NCBI GenBank assembly: GCA_011947345.1
Contig: JAAVTG010000140.1
Coordinates: forward strand, 1-64,000
Source of the DNA: Phytophthora quininea
Lineage: Eukaryota; Oomycota; Peronosporomycetes; Peronosporales; Peronosporaceae
Reading direction: 5' to 3'
Length of the DNA: 64,000 nucleotides
Shown: positions 35,557-48,313 of the stretch, piece by piece
Numbering within the stretch: position 1 is the first letter of the stretch
Layout: each line of letters starts with the position of its first letter
Program-made: the position numbers and the translations under genes
The notes under the pieces: model-generated
Told to the model about the DNA's origin: nothing
The model's database searches: none
The model's input: only the letters and a program-made list of their open reading frames with translations

Positions 35557-35991
35557 TTTGCCAACGCTAACTCGATCTTTGCCGGCGTCCGAGTCCGAGT
35601 CCGAGTCCGAGTCCGAGTTGCCGCCTTCGCCAAGCAGCCAGCTTCACATGGCCACACCTTCACATAGTCACAGCTCGCGCGCTGGTTTGGTTGGGCTGCC
35701 GCCGACGCGCGCTGCACTCGCCTGGACGCGTAGATGCGTTTTGCGCCGAGAAACGTCCAAATCGGACACGTACAGCCTTCAGGACGGGCGCCTGAAGTTG
35801 GCGCTTCGAAGCCCGCGCGGAGCAGGTCGGTCGGGCTGGACCGGGTCATGTGGCAGGTCAGTCGCCATCCAGCGACCGCGTAGACCTCTGCCAGCGCACT
35901 GATAGTCGTGGCCAAGCACCGCTACGGGTCTAAAGACCACTGTTTGGCCATTTGGTCAGCCACGGGACCGCGTGGACCAGCATCGACCTCC

Positions 35992-36110
35992 GTAGACGGC
36001 CATCTTAGGATGAGAACACCGTATCCCGTTCGCTCTGCGAAGTTAAGCATCCTCAAGCTCGGGTAGTACTCAGGTGGGTGACCACTGGGGAAGTCCGGGT
36101 GCTGTCTACC
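35992..36110 (+). rRNA. 5S ribosomal RNA, copy 25
   Basis: Gene identical to copy 1. An isolated C-type copy at the upstream CAT[A/C]GACC site among A-type neighbours; next copy 553 bp on. Confidence 0.95.
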
Positions 36111-36544
36111 TTTGCCAACGCTAACTCGATCTTTGCCGGCGTCCGAGTCCGAGTCCGAGTCCGAGTCCGAGTTGCCGCCTTCGCCAAGCAGCCAGCTTCA
36201 CATGGCCACACCTTCACATAGTCACAGATCGCGCTGGTTTGGTTGGGCTGCCGCCGACGCGCGCGCTGCACTCGTCTGACGCGTAGATGCGTTTTGCGCC
36301 GAGAAACGTCCAAATCGGACACGTACAGCCTTCAGGACGGGCGCCTGAAGTTGGCGCTTCGAAGCCCGCGCGGAGCAGGTCGGTCGGGCTGGACCGGGTC
36401 ATGTGGCAGGTCAGTGGCCATCCAGCGACCGCGTAGACCTCTGCCAGCGCACTGATAGTCGTGGCCAAGCACCGCTACGGGTCTAAAGACCACTGTTTGG
36501 CCATTTGGTCAGCCACGGGACCGCGTGGACCAGCATAGACCTCC

Positions 36545-36663
36545 GTAGACGGCCATCTTAGGATGAGAACACCGTATCCCGTTCGCTCTGCGAAGTTAAG
36601 CATCCTCAAGCTCGGGTAGTACTCAGGTGGGTGACCACTGGGGAAGTCCGGGTGCTGTCTACC
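36545..36663 (+). rRNA. 5S ribosomal RNA, copy 26
   Basis: Gene identical to copy 1; spacer has six hexamers; next copy 561 bp on. Confidence 0.95.
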
Positions 36664-37105
36664 TTTGCCAACGCTAACTCGATCTTTGCCGGCGTCCGAG
36701 TCCGAGTCCGAGTCCGAGTCCGAGTCCGAGTTGCCGCCTTCGCCAAGCAGCCAGCTTCACATGGCCACACCTTCACATAGCCACAGATCGCGCGCTGGTT
36801 TGGTTGGGCTGCCGCCGACGCGCGCGCTGCACTCGTCTGACGCGTAGATGCGTTTTGCGCCGAGAAACGTCCAAATCGGACACGTACAGCCTTCAGGACG
36901 GGCGCCTGAAGTTGGCGCTTCGAAGCCCGCGCGGAGCAGGTCGGTCGGGCTGGACCGGGTCATGTGGCAGGTCAGTCGCCATCCAGCGACCGCGTAGACC
37001 TCTGCCAGCGCACTGATAGTCGTGGCCAAGCACCGCTACGGGTCTAAAGACCACTGTTTGGCCATTTGGTCAGCCACGGGACCGCGTGGACCAGCATAGA
37101 CCTCC

Positions 37106-37224
37106 GTAGACGGCCATCTTAGGATGAGAACACCGTATCCCGTTCGCTCTGCGAAGTTAAGCATCCTCAAGCTCGGGTAGTACTCAGGTGGGTGACCACT
37201 GGGGAAGTCCGGGTGCTGTCTACC
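37106..37224 (+). rRNA. 5S ribosomal RNA, copy 27
   Basis: Gene identical to copy 1; four hexamers; next copy 547 bp on. Confidence 0.95.
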
Positions 37225-37652
37225 TTTGCCAACGCTAACTCGATCTTTGCCGGCGTCCGAGTCCGAGTCCGAGTCCGAGTTGCCGCCTTCGCCAAGCAGC
37301 CAGCTTCACATGGCCACACCTTCACATGGCCACAGATCGCGCGCTGGTTTGGTTGGGCTGCCGCCGACGCGCGCTGCACTCGCCTGACGCGTAGATGCGT
37401 TTTGCGCCGAGAAACGTCCAAATCGGACACGTACAGCCTTCAGGACGGGCGCCTGAAGTTGGCGCTTCGAAGCCCGCGCGGAGCAGGTCGGTCGGGCTGG
37501 ACCGGGTCATGTGGCAGGTCAGTCGCCATCCAGCGACCGCGTAGACCTCTGCCAGCGCACTGATAGTCGTGGCCAAGCACCGCTACGGGTCTAAAGACCA
37601 CTGTTTGGCCATTTGGTCAGCCACGGGACCGCGTGGACCAGCATAGACCTCC

Positions 37653-37771
37653 GTAGACGGCCATCTTAGGATGAGAACACCGTATCCCGTTCGCTCTGCG
37701 AAGTTAAGCATCCTCAAGCTCGGGTAGTACTCAGGTGGGTGACCACTGGGGAAGTCCGGGTGCTGTCTACC
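37653..37771 (+). rRNA. 5S ribosomal RNA, copy 28
   Basis: Gene identical to copy 1; next copy 553 bp on. Confidence 0.95.
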
Positions 37772-38205
37772 TTTGCCAACGCTAACTCGATCTTTGCCGG
37801 CGTCCGAGTCCGAGTCCGAGTCCGAGTCCGAGTTGCCGCCTTCGCCAAGCAGCCAGCTTCACATGGCCACACCTTCACATAGTCACAGCTCGCGCGCTGG
37901 TTTGGTTGGGCTGCCGCCGACGCGCGCTGCACTCGCCTGACGCGTAGATGCGTTTTGCGCCGAGAAACGTCCAAATCGGACACGTACAGCCTTCAGGACG
38001 GGCGCCTGAAGTTGGCGCTTCGAAGCCCGCGCGGAGCAGGTCGGTCGGGCTGGACCGGGTCATGTGGCAGGTCAGTGGCCATCCAGCGACCGCGTAGACC
38101 TCTGCCAGCGCACTGATAGTCGTGGCCAAGCACCGCTACGGGTCTAAAGACCACTGTTTGGCCATTTGGTCAGCCACGGGACCGCGTGGACCAGCATAGA
38201 CCTCC

Positions 38206-38324
38206 GTAGACGGCCATCTTAGGATGAGAACACCGTATCCCGTTCGCTCTGCGAAGTTAAGCATCCTCAAGCTCGGGTAGTACTCAGGTGGGTGACCACT
38301 GGGGAAGTCCGGGTGCTGTCTACC
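38206..38324 (+). rRNA. 5S ribosomal RNA, copy 29
   Basis: Gene identical to copy 1; spacer lacks AGT in the CACATAGTCACAG word; next copy 553 bp on. Confidence 0.95.
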
Positions 38325-38758
38325 TTTGCCAACGCTAACTCGATCTTTGCCGGCGTCCGAGTCCGAGTCCGAGTCCGAGTCCGAGTTGCCGCCTTCGCCA
38401 AGCAGCCAGCTTCACATGGCCACACCTTCACATCACAGCTCGCGCGCTGGTTTGGTTGGGCTGCCGCCGACGCGCGCGCTGCACTCGCCTGGACGCGTAG
38501 ATGCGTTTTGCGCCGAGAAACGTCCAAATCGGACACGTACAGCCTTCAGGACGGGCGCCTGAAGTTGGCGCTTCGAAGCCCGCGCGGAGCAGGTCGGTCG
38601 GGCTGGACCGGGTCATGTGGCAGGTCAGTCGCCATCCAGCGACCGCGTAGACCTCTGCCAGCGCACTGATAGTCGTGGCCAAGCACCGCTACGGGTCTAA
38701 AGACCACTGTTTGGCCATTTGGTCAGCCACGGGACCGCGTGGACCAGCATAGACCTCC

Positions 38759-38877
38759 GTAGACGGCCATCTTAGGATGAGAACACCGTATCCCGTTCGC
38801 TCTGCGAAGTTAAGCATCCTCAAGCTCGGGTAGTACTCAGGTGGGTGACCACTGGGGAAGTCCGGGTGCTGTCTACC
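38759..38877 (+). rRNA. 5S ribosomal RNA, copy 30
   Basis: Gene identical to copy 1; next copy 547 bp on. Confidence 0.95.
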
Positions 38878-39305
38878 TTTGCCAACGCTAACTCGATCTT
38901 TGCCGGCGTCCGAGTCCGAGTCCGAGTCTGAGTTGCCGCCTTCGCCAAGCAGCCAGCTTCACATGGCCACACCTTCACATAGTCACAGCTCGCGCGCTGG
39001 TTTGGTTGGGCTGCCGCCGACGCGCGCTGCACTCGTCTGACGCGTAGATGCGTTTTGCGCCGAGAAACGTCCAAATCGGACACGTACAGCCTTCAGGACG
39101 GGCGCCTGAAGTTGGCGCTTCGAAGCCCGCGCGGAGCAGGTCGGTCGGGCTGGACCGGGTCATGTGGCAGGTCAGTGGCCATCCAGCGACCGCGTAGACC
39201 TCTGCCAGCGCACTGATAGTCGTGGCCAAGCACCGCTACGGGTCTAAAGACCACTGTTTGGCCATTTGGTCAGCCACGGGACCGCGTGGACCAGCATAGA
39301 CCTCC

Positions 39306-39424
39306 GTAGACGGCCATCTTAGGATGAGAACACCGTATCCCGTTCGCTCTGCGAAGTTAAGCATCCTCAAGCTCGGGTAGTACTCAGGTGGGTGACCACT
39401 GGGGAAGTCCGGGTGCTGTCTACC
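39306..39424 (+). rRNA. 5S ribosomal RNA, copy 31
   Basis: Gene identical to copy 1; next copy 554 bp on. Confidence 0.95.
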
Positions 39425-39859
39425 TTTGCCAACGCTAACTCGATCTTTGCCGGCGTCCGAGTCCGAGTCCGAGTCCGAGTCCGAGTTGCCGCCTTCGCCA
39501 AGCAGCCAGCTTCACATGGCCACACCTTCACATAGTCACAGATCGCGCGCTGGTTTGGTTGGGCTGCCGCCGACGCGCGCTGCACTCGCCTGGACGCGTA
39601 GATGCGTTTTGCGCCGAGAAACGTCCAAATCGGACACGTACAGCCTTCAGGACGGGCGCCTGAAGTTGGCGCTTCGAAGCCCGCGCGGAGCAGGTCGGTC
39701 GGGCTGGACCGGGTCATGTGGCAGGTCAGTGGCCATCCAGCGACCGCGTAGACCTCTGCCAGCGCACTGATAGTCGTGGCCAAGCACCGCTACGGGTCTA
39801 AAGACCACTGTTTGGCCATTTGGTCAGCCACGGGACCGCGTGGACCAGCATAGACCTCC

Positions 39860-39978
39860 GTAGACGGCCATCTTAGGATGAGAACACCGTATCCCGTTCG
39901 CTCTGCGAAGTTAAGCATCCTCAAGCTCGGGTAGTACTCAGGTGGGTGACCACTGGGGAAGTCCGGGTGCTGTCTACC
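39860..39978 (+). rRNA. 5S ribosomal RNA, copy 32
   Basis: Gene identical to copy 1; the last hexamer lacks one C; next copy 555 bp on. Confidence 0.95.
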
Positions 39979-40414
39979 TTTGCCAACGCTAACTCGATCT
40001 TTGCCGGCGTCCGAGTCCGAGTCCGAGTCCGAGTCGAGTTGCCGCCTTCGCCAAGCAGCCAGCTTCACATGGCCACACCTTCACATAGTCACAGCTCGCG
40101 CGCTGGTTTGGTTGGGCTGCCGCCGACGCGCGCGCTGCACTCGTCTGGACGCGTAGATGCGTTTTGCGCCGAGAAACGTCCAAATCGGACACGTACAGCC
40201 TTCAGGACGGGCGCCTGAAGTTGGCGCTTCGAAGCCCGCGCGGAGCAGGTCGGTCGGGCTGGACCGGGTCATGTGGCAGGTCAGTGGCCATCCAGCGACC
40301 GCGTAGACCTCTGCCAGCGCACTGATAGTCGTGGCCAAGCACCGCTACGGGTCTAAAGACCACTGTTTGGCCATTTGGTCAGCCACGGGACCGCGTGGAC
40401 CAGCATAGACCTCC

Positions 40415-40533
40415 GTAGACGGCCATCTTAGGATGAGAACACCGTATCCCGTTCGCTCTGCGAAGTTAAGCATCCTCAAGCTCGGGTAGTACTCAGGTGG
40501 GTGACCACTGGGGAAGTCCGGGTGCTGTCTACC
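40415..40533 (+). rRNA. 5S ribosomal RNA, copy 33
   Basis: Gene identical to copy 1; TCTGAG variant hexamer; next copy 554 bp on. Confidence 0.95.
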
Positions 40534-40968
40534 TTTGCCAACGCTAACTCGATCTTTGCCGGCGTCCGAGTCCGAGTCCGAGTCCGAGTCTGAGTTGCCG
40601 CCTTCGCCAAGCAGCCAGCTTCACATGGCCACACCTTCACATAGTCACAGATCGCGCGCTGGTTTGGTTGGGCTGCCGCCGACGCGCGCTGCACTCGTCT
40701 GGACGCGTAGATGCGTTTTGCGCCGAGAAACGTCCAAATCGGACACGTACAGCCTTCAGGACGGGCGCCTGAAGTTGGCGCTTCGAAGCCCGCGCGGAGC
40801 AGGTCGGTCGGGCTGGACCGGGTCATGTGGCAGGTCAGTGGCCATCCAGCGACCGCGTAGACCTCTGCCAGCGCACTGATAGTCGTGGCCAAGCACCGCT
40901 ACGGGTCTAAAGACCACTGTTTGGCCATTTGGTCAGCCACGGGACCGCGTGGACCAGCATAGACCTCC

Positions 40969-41087
40969 GTAGACGGCCATCTTAGGATGAGAACACCGTA
41001 TCCCGTTCGCTCTGCGAAGTTAAGCATCCTCAAGCTCGGGTAGTACTCAGGTGGGTGACCACTGGGGAAGTCCGGGTGCTGTCTACC
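40969..41087 (+). rRNA. 5S ribosomal RNA, copy 34
   Basis: Gene identical to copy 1; irregular, extended hexamer block (TTGAGTTG end); next copy 560 bp on. Confidence 0.95.
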
Positions 41088-41528
41088 TTTGCCAACGCTA
41101 ACTCGATCTTTGCCGGCGTCCGAGTCCGAGTCCGAGTCGAGTCCGAGTTGAGTTGCCGCCTTCGCCAAGCAGCCAGCTTCACATGGCCACACCTTCACAT
41201 AGTCACAGATCGCGCGCTGGTTTGGTTGGGCTGCCGCCGACGCGCGCGCTGCACTCGTCTGGACGCGTAGATGCGTTTTGCGCCGAGAAACGTCCAAATC
41301 GGACACGTACAGCCTTCAGGACGGGCGCCTGAAGTTGGCGCTTCGAAGCCCGCGCGGAGCAGGTCGGTCGGGCTGGACCGGGTCATGTGGCAGGTCAGTG
41401 GCCATCCAGCGACCGCGTAGACCTCTGCCAGCGCACTGATAGTCGTGGCCAAGCACCGCTACGGGTCTAAAGACCACTGTTTGGCCATTTGGTCAGCCAC
41501 GGGACCGCGTGGACCAGCATAGACCTCC

Positions 41529-41647
41529 GTAGACGGCCATCTTAGGATGAGAACACCGTATCCCGTTCGCTCTGCGAAGTTAAGCATCCTCAAGCTCGGG
41601 TAGTACTCAGGTGGGTGACCACTGGGGAAGTCCGGGTGCTGTCTACC
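41529..41647 (+). rRNA. 5S ribosomal RNA, copy 35
   Basis: Gene identical to copy 1; spacer lacks the CCGGCG that normally precedes the hexamers; next copy 550 bp on. Confidence 0.95.
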
Positions 41648-42078
41648 TTTGCCAACGCTAACTCGATCTTTGTCCGAGTCCGAGTCCGAGTCCGAGTCTG
41701 AGTTGCCGCCTTCGCCAAGCAGCCAGCTTCACATGGCCACACCTTCACATAGTCACAGATCGCGCGCTGGTTTGGTTGGGCTGCCGCCGACGCGCGCGCT
41801 GCACTCGTCTGGACGCGTAGATGCGTTTTGCGCCGAGAAACGTCCAAATCGGACACGTACAGCCTTCAGGACGGGCGCCTGAAGTTGGCGCTTCGAAGCC
41901 CGCGCGGAGCAGGTCGGTCGGGCTGGACCGGGTCATGTGGCAGGTCAGTGGCCATCCAGCGACCGCGTAGACCTCTGCCAGCGCACTGATAGTCGTGGCC
42001 AAGCACCGCTACGGGTCTAAAGACCACTGTTTGGCCATTTGGTCAGCCACGGGACCGCGTGGACCAGCATAGACCTCC

Positions 42079-42197
42079 GTAGACGGCCATCTTAGGATGA
42101 GAACACCGTATCCCGTTCGCTCTGCGAAGTTAAGCATCCTCAAGCTCGGGTAGTACTCAGGTGGGTGACCACTGGGGAAGTCCGGGTGCTGTCTACC
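42079..42197 (+). rRNA. 5S ribosomal RNA, copy 36
   Basis: Gene identical to copy 1; next copy 556 bp on. Confidence 0.95.
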
Positions 42198-42634
42198 TTT
42201 GCCAACGCTAACTCGATCTTTGCCGGCGTCCGAGTCCGAGTCCGAGTCCGAGTCTGAGTTGCCGCCTTCGCCAAGCAGCCAGCTTCACATGGCCACACCT
42301 TCACATAGTCACAGATCGCGCGCTGGTTTGGTTGGGCTGCCGCCGACGCGCGCGCTGCACTCGTCTGGACGCGTAGATGCGTTTTGCGCCGAGAAACGTC
42401 CAAATCGGACACGTACAGCCTTCAGGACGGGCGCCTGAAGTTGGCGCTTCGAAGCCCGCGCGGAGCAGGTCGGTCGGGCTGGACCGGGTCATGTGGCAGG
42501 TCAGTGGCCATCCAGCGACCGCGTAGACCTCTGCCAGCGCACTGATAGTCGTGGCCAAGCACCGCTACGGGTCTAAAGACCACTGTTTGGCCATTTGGTC
42601 AGCCACGGGACCGCGTGGACCAGCATAGACCTCC

Positions 42635-42753
42635 GTAGACGGCCATCTTAGGATGAGAACACTGTATCCCGTTCGCTCTGCGAAGTTAAGCATCCTCAAG
42701 CTCGGGTAGTACTCAGGTGGGTGACCACTGGGGAAGTCCGGGTGCTGTCTACC
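42635..42753 (+). rRNA. 5S ribosomal RNA, copy 37 (position 29 variant)
   Basis: Second copy with T at gene position 29, far from copy 7. Next copy 554 bp on. Confidence 0.94.
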
Positions 42754-43188
42754 TTTGCCAACGCTAACTCGATCTTTGCCGGCGTCCGAGTCCGAGTCCG
42801 AGTCCGAGTCTGAGTTGCCGCCTTCGCCAAGCAGCCAGCTTCACATGGCCACACCTTCACATAGTCACAGATCGCGCGCTGGTTTGGTTGGGCTGCCGCC
42901 GACGCGCGCTGCACTCGTCTGGACGCGTAGATGCGTTTTGCGCCGAGAAACGTCCAAATCGGACACGTACAGCCTTCAGGACGGGCGCCTGAAGTTGGCG
43001 CTTCGAAGCCCGCGCGGAGCAGGTCGGTCGGGCTGGACCGGGTCATGTGGCAGGTCAGTGGCCATCCAGCGACCGCGTAGACCTCTGCCAGCGCACTGAT
43101 AGTCGTGGCCAAGCACCGCTACGGGTCTAAAGACCACTGTTTGGCCATTTGGTCAGCCACGGGACCGCGTGGACCAGCATAGACCTCC

Positions 43189-43307
43189 GTAGACGGCCAT
43201 CTTAGGATGAGAACACCGTATCCCGTTCGCTCTGCGAAGTTAAGCATCCTCAAGCTCGGGTAGTACTCAGGTGGGTGACCACTGGGGAAGTCCGGGTGCT
43301 GTCTACC
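43189..43307 (+). rRNA. 5S ribosomal RNA, copy 38
   Basis: Gene identical to copy 1; one hexamer fewer than its neighbours; next copy 549 bp on. Confidence 0.95.
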
Positions 43308-43737
43308 TTTGCCAACGCTAACTCGATCTTTGCCGGCGTCCGAGTCCGAGTCCGAGTCTGAGTTGCCGCCTTCGCCAAGCAGCCAGCTTCACATGGCCAC
43401 ACCTTCACATAGTCACAGATCGCGCGCTGGTTTGGTTGGGCTGCCGCCGACGCGCGCGCTGCACTCGTCTGACGCGTAGATGCGTTTTGCGCCGAGAAAC
43501 GTCCAAATCGGACACGTACAGCCTTCAGGACGGGCGCCTGAAGTTGGCGCTTCGAAGCCCGCGCGGAGCAGGTCGGTCGGGCTGGACCGGGTCATGTGGC
43601 AGGTCAGTGGCCATCCAGCGACCGCGTAGACCTCTGCCAGCGCACTGATAGTCGTGGCCAAGCACCGCTACGGGTCTAAAGACCACTGTTTGGCCATTTG
43701 GTCAGCCACGGGACCGCGTGGACCAGCATAGACCTCC

Positions 43738-43856
43738 GTAGACGGCCATCTTAGGATGAGAACACCGTATCCCGTTCGCTCTGCGAAGTTAAGCATCCTC
43801 AAGCTCGGGTAGTACTCAGGTGGGTGACCACTGGGGAAGTCCGGGTGCTGTCTACC
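43738..43856 (+). rRNA. 5S ribosomal RNA, copy 39
   Basis: Gene identical to copy 1; irregular TCGAG inside the hexamers; next copy 555 bp on. Confidence 0.95.
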
Positions 43857-44292
43857 TTTGCCAACGCTAACTCGATCTTTGCCGGCGTCCGAGTCCGAGT
43901 CCGAGTCGAGTCCGAGTTGCCGCCTTCGCCAAGCAGCCAGCTTCACATGGCCACACCTTCACATAGTCACAGATCGCGCGCTGGTTTGGTTGGGCTGCCG
44001 CCGACGCGCGCGCTGCACTCGTCTGGACGCGTAGATGCGTTTTGCGCCGAGAAACGTCCAAATCGGACACGTACAGCCTTCAGGACGGGCGCCTGAAGTT
44101 GGCGCTTCGAAGCCCGCGCGGAGCAGGTCGGTCGGGCTGGACCGGGTCATGTGGCAGGTCAGTGGCCATCCAGCGACCGCGTAGACCTCTGCCAGCGCAC
44201 TGATAGTCGTGGCCAAGCACCGCTACGGGTCTAAAGACCACTGTTTGGCCATTTGGTCAGCCACGGGACCGCGTGGACCAGCATAGACCTCC

Positions 44293-44411
44293 GTAGACGG
44301 CCATCTTAGGATGAGAACACCGTATCCCGTTCGCTCTGCGAAGTTAAGCATCCTCAAGCTCGGGTAGTACTCAGGTGGGTGACCACTGGGGAAGTCCGGG
44401 TGCTGTCTACC
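44293..44411 (+). rRNA. 5S ribosomal RNA, copy 40
   Basis: Gene identical to copy 1; next copy 556 bp on. Confidence 0.95.
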
Positions 44412-44848
44412 TTTGCCAACGCTAACTCGATCTTTGCCGGCGTCCGAGTCCGAGTCCGAGTCCGAGTCCGAGTTGCCGCCTTCGCCAAGCAGCCAGCTTC
44501 ACATGGCCACACCTTCACATAGTCACAGATCGCGCGCTGGTTTGGTTGGGCTGCCGCCGACGCGCGCGCTGCACTCGTCTGGACGCGTAGATGCGTTTTG
44601 CGCCGAGAAACGTCCAAATCGGACACGTACAGCCTTCAGGACGGGCGCCTGAAGTTGGCGCTTCGAAGCCCGCGCGGAGCAGGTCGGTCGGGCTGGACCG
44701 GGTCATGTGGCAGGTCAGTGGCCATCCAGCGACCGCGTAGACCTCTGCCAGCGCACTGATAGTCGTGGCCAAGCACCGCTACGGGTCTAAAGACCACTGT
44801 TTGGCCATTTGGTCAGCCACGGGACCGCGTGGACCAGCATAGACCTCC

Positions 44849-44967
44849 GTAGACGGCCATCTTAGGATGAGAACACCGTATCCCGTTCGCTCTGCGAAGT
44901 TAAGCATCCTCAAGCTCGGGTAGTACTCAGGTGGGTGACCACTGGGGAAGTCCGGGTGCTGTCTACC
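44849..44967 (+). rRNA. 5S ribosomal RNA, copy 41
   Basis: Gene identical to copy 1. Second copy with a T4 run directly after the gene; last A-type full copy before the C-type block; next copy 556 bp on. Confidence 0.95.
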
Positions 44968-45404
44968 TTTTGCCAACGCTAACTCGATCTTTGCCGGCGT
45001 CCGAGTCCGGTCCGAGTCCGAGTCTGAGTTGCCGCCTTCGCCAAGCAGCCAGCTTCACATGGCCACACCTTCACATAGTCACAGCTCGCGCGCTGGTTTG
45101 GTTGGGCTGCCGCCGACGCGCGCGCTGCACTCGTCTGGACGCGTAGATGCGTTTTGCGCCGAGAAACGTCCAAATCGGACACGTACAGCCTTCAGGACGG
45201 GCGCCTGAAGTTGGCGCTTCGAAGCCCGCGCGGAGCAGGTCGGTCGGGCTGGACCGGGTCATGTGGCAGGTCAGTGGCCATCCAGCGACCGCGTAGACCT
45301 CTGCCAGCGCACTGATAGTCGTGGCCAAGCACCGCTACGGGTCTAAAGACCACTGTTTGGCCATTTGGTCAGCCACGGGACCGCGTGGACCAGCATCGAC
45401 CTCC

Positions 45405-45523
45405 GTAGACGGCCATCTTAGGATGAGAACACCGTATCCCGTTCGCTCTGCGAAGTTAAGCATCCTCAAGCTCGGGTAGTACTCAGGTGGGTGACCACTG
45501 GGGAAGTCCGGGTGCTGTCTACC
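45405..45523 (+). rRNA. 5S ribosomal RNA, copy 42
   Basis: Gene identical to copy 1. First of 17 consecutive C-type copies and first of five with a T4 run in the spacer; next copy 557 bp on. Confidence 0.95.
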
Positions 45524-45961
45524 TTTGCCAACGCTAACTCGATCTTTTGCCGGCGTCCGAGTCCGAGTCCGAGTCCGAGTCCGAGTTGCCGCCTTCGCCA
45601 AGCAGCCAGCTTCACATGGCCACACCTTCACATGGCCACAGCTCGCGCGCTGGTTTGGTTGGGCTGCCGCCGACGCGCGCGCTGCACTCGTCTGGACGCG
45701 TAGATGCGTTTTGCGCCGAGAAACGTCCAAATCGGACACGTACAGCCTTCAGGACGGGCGCCTGAAGTTGGCGCTTCGAAGCCCGCGCGGAGCAGGTCGG
45801 TCGGGCTGGACCGGGTCATGTGGCAGGTCAGTGGCCATCCAGCGACCGCGTAGACCTCTGCCAGCGCACTGATAGTCGTGGCCAAGCACCGCTACGGGTC
45901 TAAAGACCACTGTTTGGCCATTTGGTCAGCCACGGGACCGCGTGGACCAGCATCGACCTCC

Positions 45962-46080
45962 GTAGACGGCCATCTTAGGATGAGAACACCGTATCCCGTT
46001 CGCTCTGCGAAGTTAAGCATCCTCAAGCTCGGGTAGTACTCAGGTGGGTGACCACTGGGGAAGTCCGGGTGCTGTCTACC
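45962..46080 (+). rRNA. 5S ribosomal RNA, copy 43
   Basis: Gene identical to copy 1; the spacer acquires the CACAACTTCACATGGCC form kept to the array end; next copy 557 bp on. Confidence 0.95.
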
Positions 46081-46518
46081 TTTGCCAACGCTAACTCGAT
46101 CTTTTGCCGGCGTCCGAGTCCGAGTCCGAGTCCGAGTCCGAGTTGCCGCCTTCGCCAAGCAGCCAGCTTCACATGGCCACAACTTCACATGGCCACAGCT
46201 CGCGCGCTGGTTTGGTTGGGCTGCCGCCGACGCGCGCGCTGCACTCGTCTGGACGCGTAGATGCGTTTTGCGCCGAGAAACGTCCAAATCGGACACGTAC
46301 AGCCTTCAGGACGGGCGCCTGAAGTTGGCGCTTCGAAGCCCGCGCGGAGCAGGTCGGTCGGGCTGGACCGGGTCATGTGGCAGGTCAGTGGCCATCCAGC
46401 GACCGCGTAGACCTCTGCCAGCGCACTGATAGTCGTGGCCAAGCACCGCTACGGGTCTAAAGACCACTGTTTGGCCATTTGGTCAGCCACGGGACCGCGT
46501 GGACCAGCATCGACCTCC

Positions 46519-46637
46519 GTAGACGGCCATCTTAGGATGAGAACACCGTATCCCGTTCGCTCTGCGAAGTTAAGCATCCTCAAGCTCGGGTAGTACTCAG
46601 GTGGGTGACCACTGGGGAAGTCCGGGTGCTGTCTACC
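46519..46637 (+). rRNA. 5S ribosomal RNA, copy 44
   Basis: Gene identical to copy 1; spacer lacks one C in AACGTCCAAATCGG; next copy 556 bp on. Confidence 0.95.
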
Positions 46638-47074
46638 TTTGCCAACGCTAACTCGATCTTTTGCCGGCGTCCGAGTCCGAGTCCGAGTCCGAGTCCGAGT
46701 TGCCGCCTTCGCCAAGCAGCCAGCTTCACATGGCCACAACTTCACATGGCCACAGCTCGCGCGCTGGTTTGGTTGGGCTGCCGCCGACGCGCGCGCTGCA
46801 CTCGTCTGGACGCGTAGATGCGTTTTGCGCCGAGAAACGTCAAATCGGACACGTACAGCCTTCAGGACGGGCGCCTGAAGTTGGCGCTTCGAAGCCCGCG
46901 CGGAGCAGGTCGGTCGGGCTGGACCGGGTCATGTGGCAGGTCAGTGGCCATCCAGCGACCGCGTAGACCTCTGCCAGCGCACTGATAGTCGTGGCCAAGC
47001 ACCGCTACGGGTCTAAAGACCACTGTTTGGCCATTTGGTCAGCCACGGGACCGCGTGGACCAGCATCGACCTCC

Positions 47075-47193
47075 GTAGACGGCCATCTTAGGATGAGAAC
47101 ACCGTATCCCGTTCGCTCTGCGAAGTTAAGCATCCTCAAGCTCGGGTAGTACTCAGGTGGGTGACCACTGGGGAAGTCCGGGTGCTGTCTACC
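47075..47193 (+). rRNA. 5S ribosomal RNA, copy 45
   Basis: Gene identical to copy 1; six hexamers and a T4 run give the longest unit, 563 bp. Confidence 0.95.
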
Positions 47194-47637
47194 TTTGCCA
47201 ACGCTAACTCGATCTTTTGCCGGCGTCCGAGTCCGAGTCCGAGTCCGAGTCCGAGTCCGAGTTGCCGCCTTCGCCAAGCAGCCAGCTTCACATGGCCACA
47301 ACTTCACATGGCCACAGCTCGCGCGCTGGTTTGGTTGGGCTGCCGCCGACGCGCGCGCTGCACTCGTCTGGACGCGTAGATGCGTTTTGCGCCGAGAAAC
47401 GTCCAAATCGGACACGTACAGCCTTCAGGACGGGCGCCTGAAGTTGGCGCTTCGAAGCCCGCGCGGAGCAGGTCGGTCGGGCTGGACCGGGTCATGTGGC
47501 AGGTCAGTGGCCATCCAGCGACCGCGTAGACCTCTGCCAGCGCACTGATAGTCGTGGCCAAGCACCGCTACGGGTCTAAAGACCACTGTTTGGCCATTTG
47601 GTCAGCCACGGGACCGCGTGGACCAGCATCGACCTCC

Positions 47638-47756
47638 GTAGACGGCCATCTTAGGATGAGAACACCGTATCCCGTTCGCTCTGCGAAGTTAAGCATCCTC
47701 AAGCTCGGGTAGTACTCAGGTGGGTGACCACTGGGGAAGTCCGGGTGCTGTCTACC
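47638..47756 (+). rRNA. 5S ribosomal RNA, copy 46
   Basis: Gene identical to copy 1; last copy with the spacer T4 run; next copy 557 bp on. Confidence 0.95.
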
Positions 47757-48194
47757 TTTGCCAACGCTAACTCGATCTTTTGCCGGCGTCCGAGTCCGAG
47801 TCCGAGTCCGAGTCCGAGTTGCCGCCTTCGCCAAGCAGCCAGCTTCACATGGCCACAACTTCACATGGCCACAGCTCGCGCGCTGGTTTGGTTGGGCTGC
47901 CGCCGACGCGCGCGCTGCACTCGTCTGGACGCGTAGATGCGTTTTGCGCCGAGAAACGTCCAAATCGGACACGTACAGCCTTCAGGACGGGCGCCTGAAG
48001 TTGGCGCTTCGAAGCCCGCGCGGAGCAGGTCGGTCGGGCTGGACCGGGTCATGTGGCAGGTCAGTGGCCATCCAGCGACCGCGTAGACCTCTGCCAGCGC
48101 ACTGATAGTCGTGGCCAAGCACCGCTACGGGTCTAAAGACCACTGTTTGGCCATTTGGTCAGCCACGGGACCGCGTGGACCAGCATCGACCTCC

Positions 48195-48313
48195 GTAGAC
48201 GGCCATCTTAGGATGAGAACACCGTATCCCGTTCGCTCTGCGAAGTTAAGCATCCTCAAGCTCGGGTAGTACTCAGGTGGGTGACCACTGGGGAAGTCCG
48301 GGTGCTGTCTACC
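48195..48313 (+). rRNA. 5S ribosomal RNA, copy 47
   Basis: Gene identical to copy 1; five hexamers, T3; next copy 556 bp on. Confidence 0.95.
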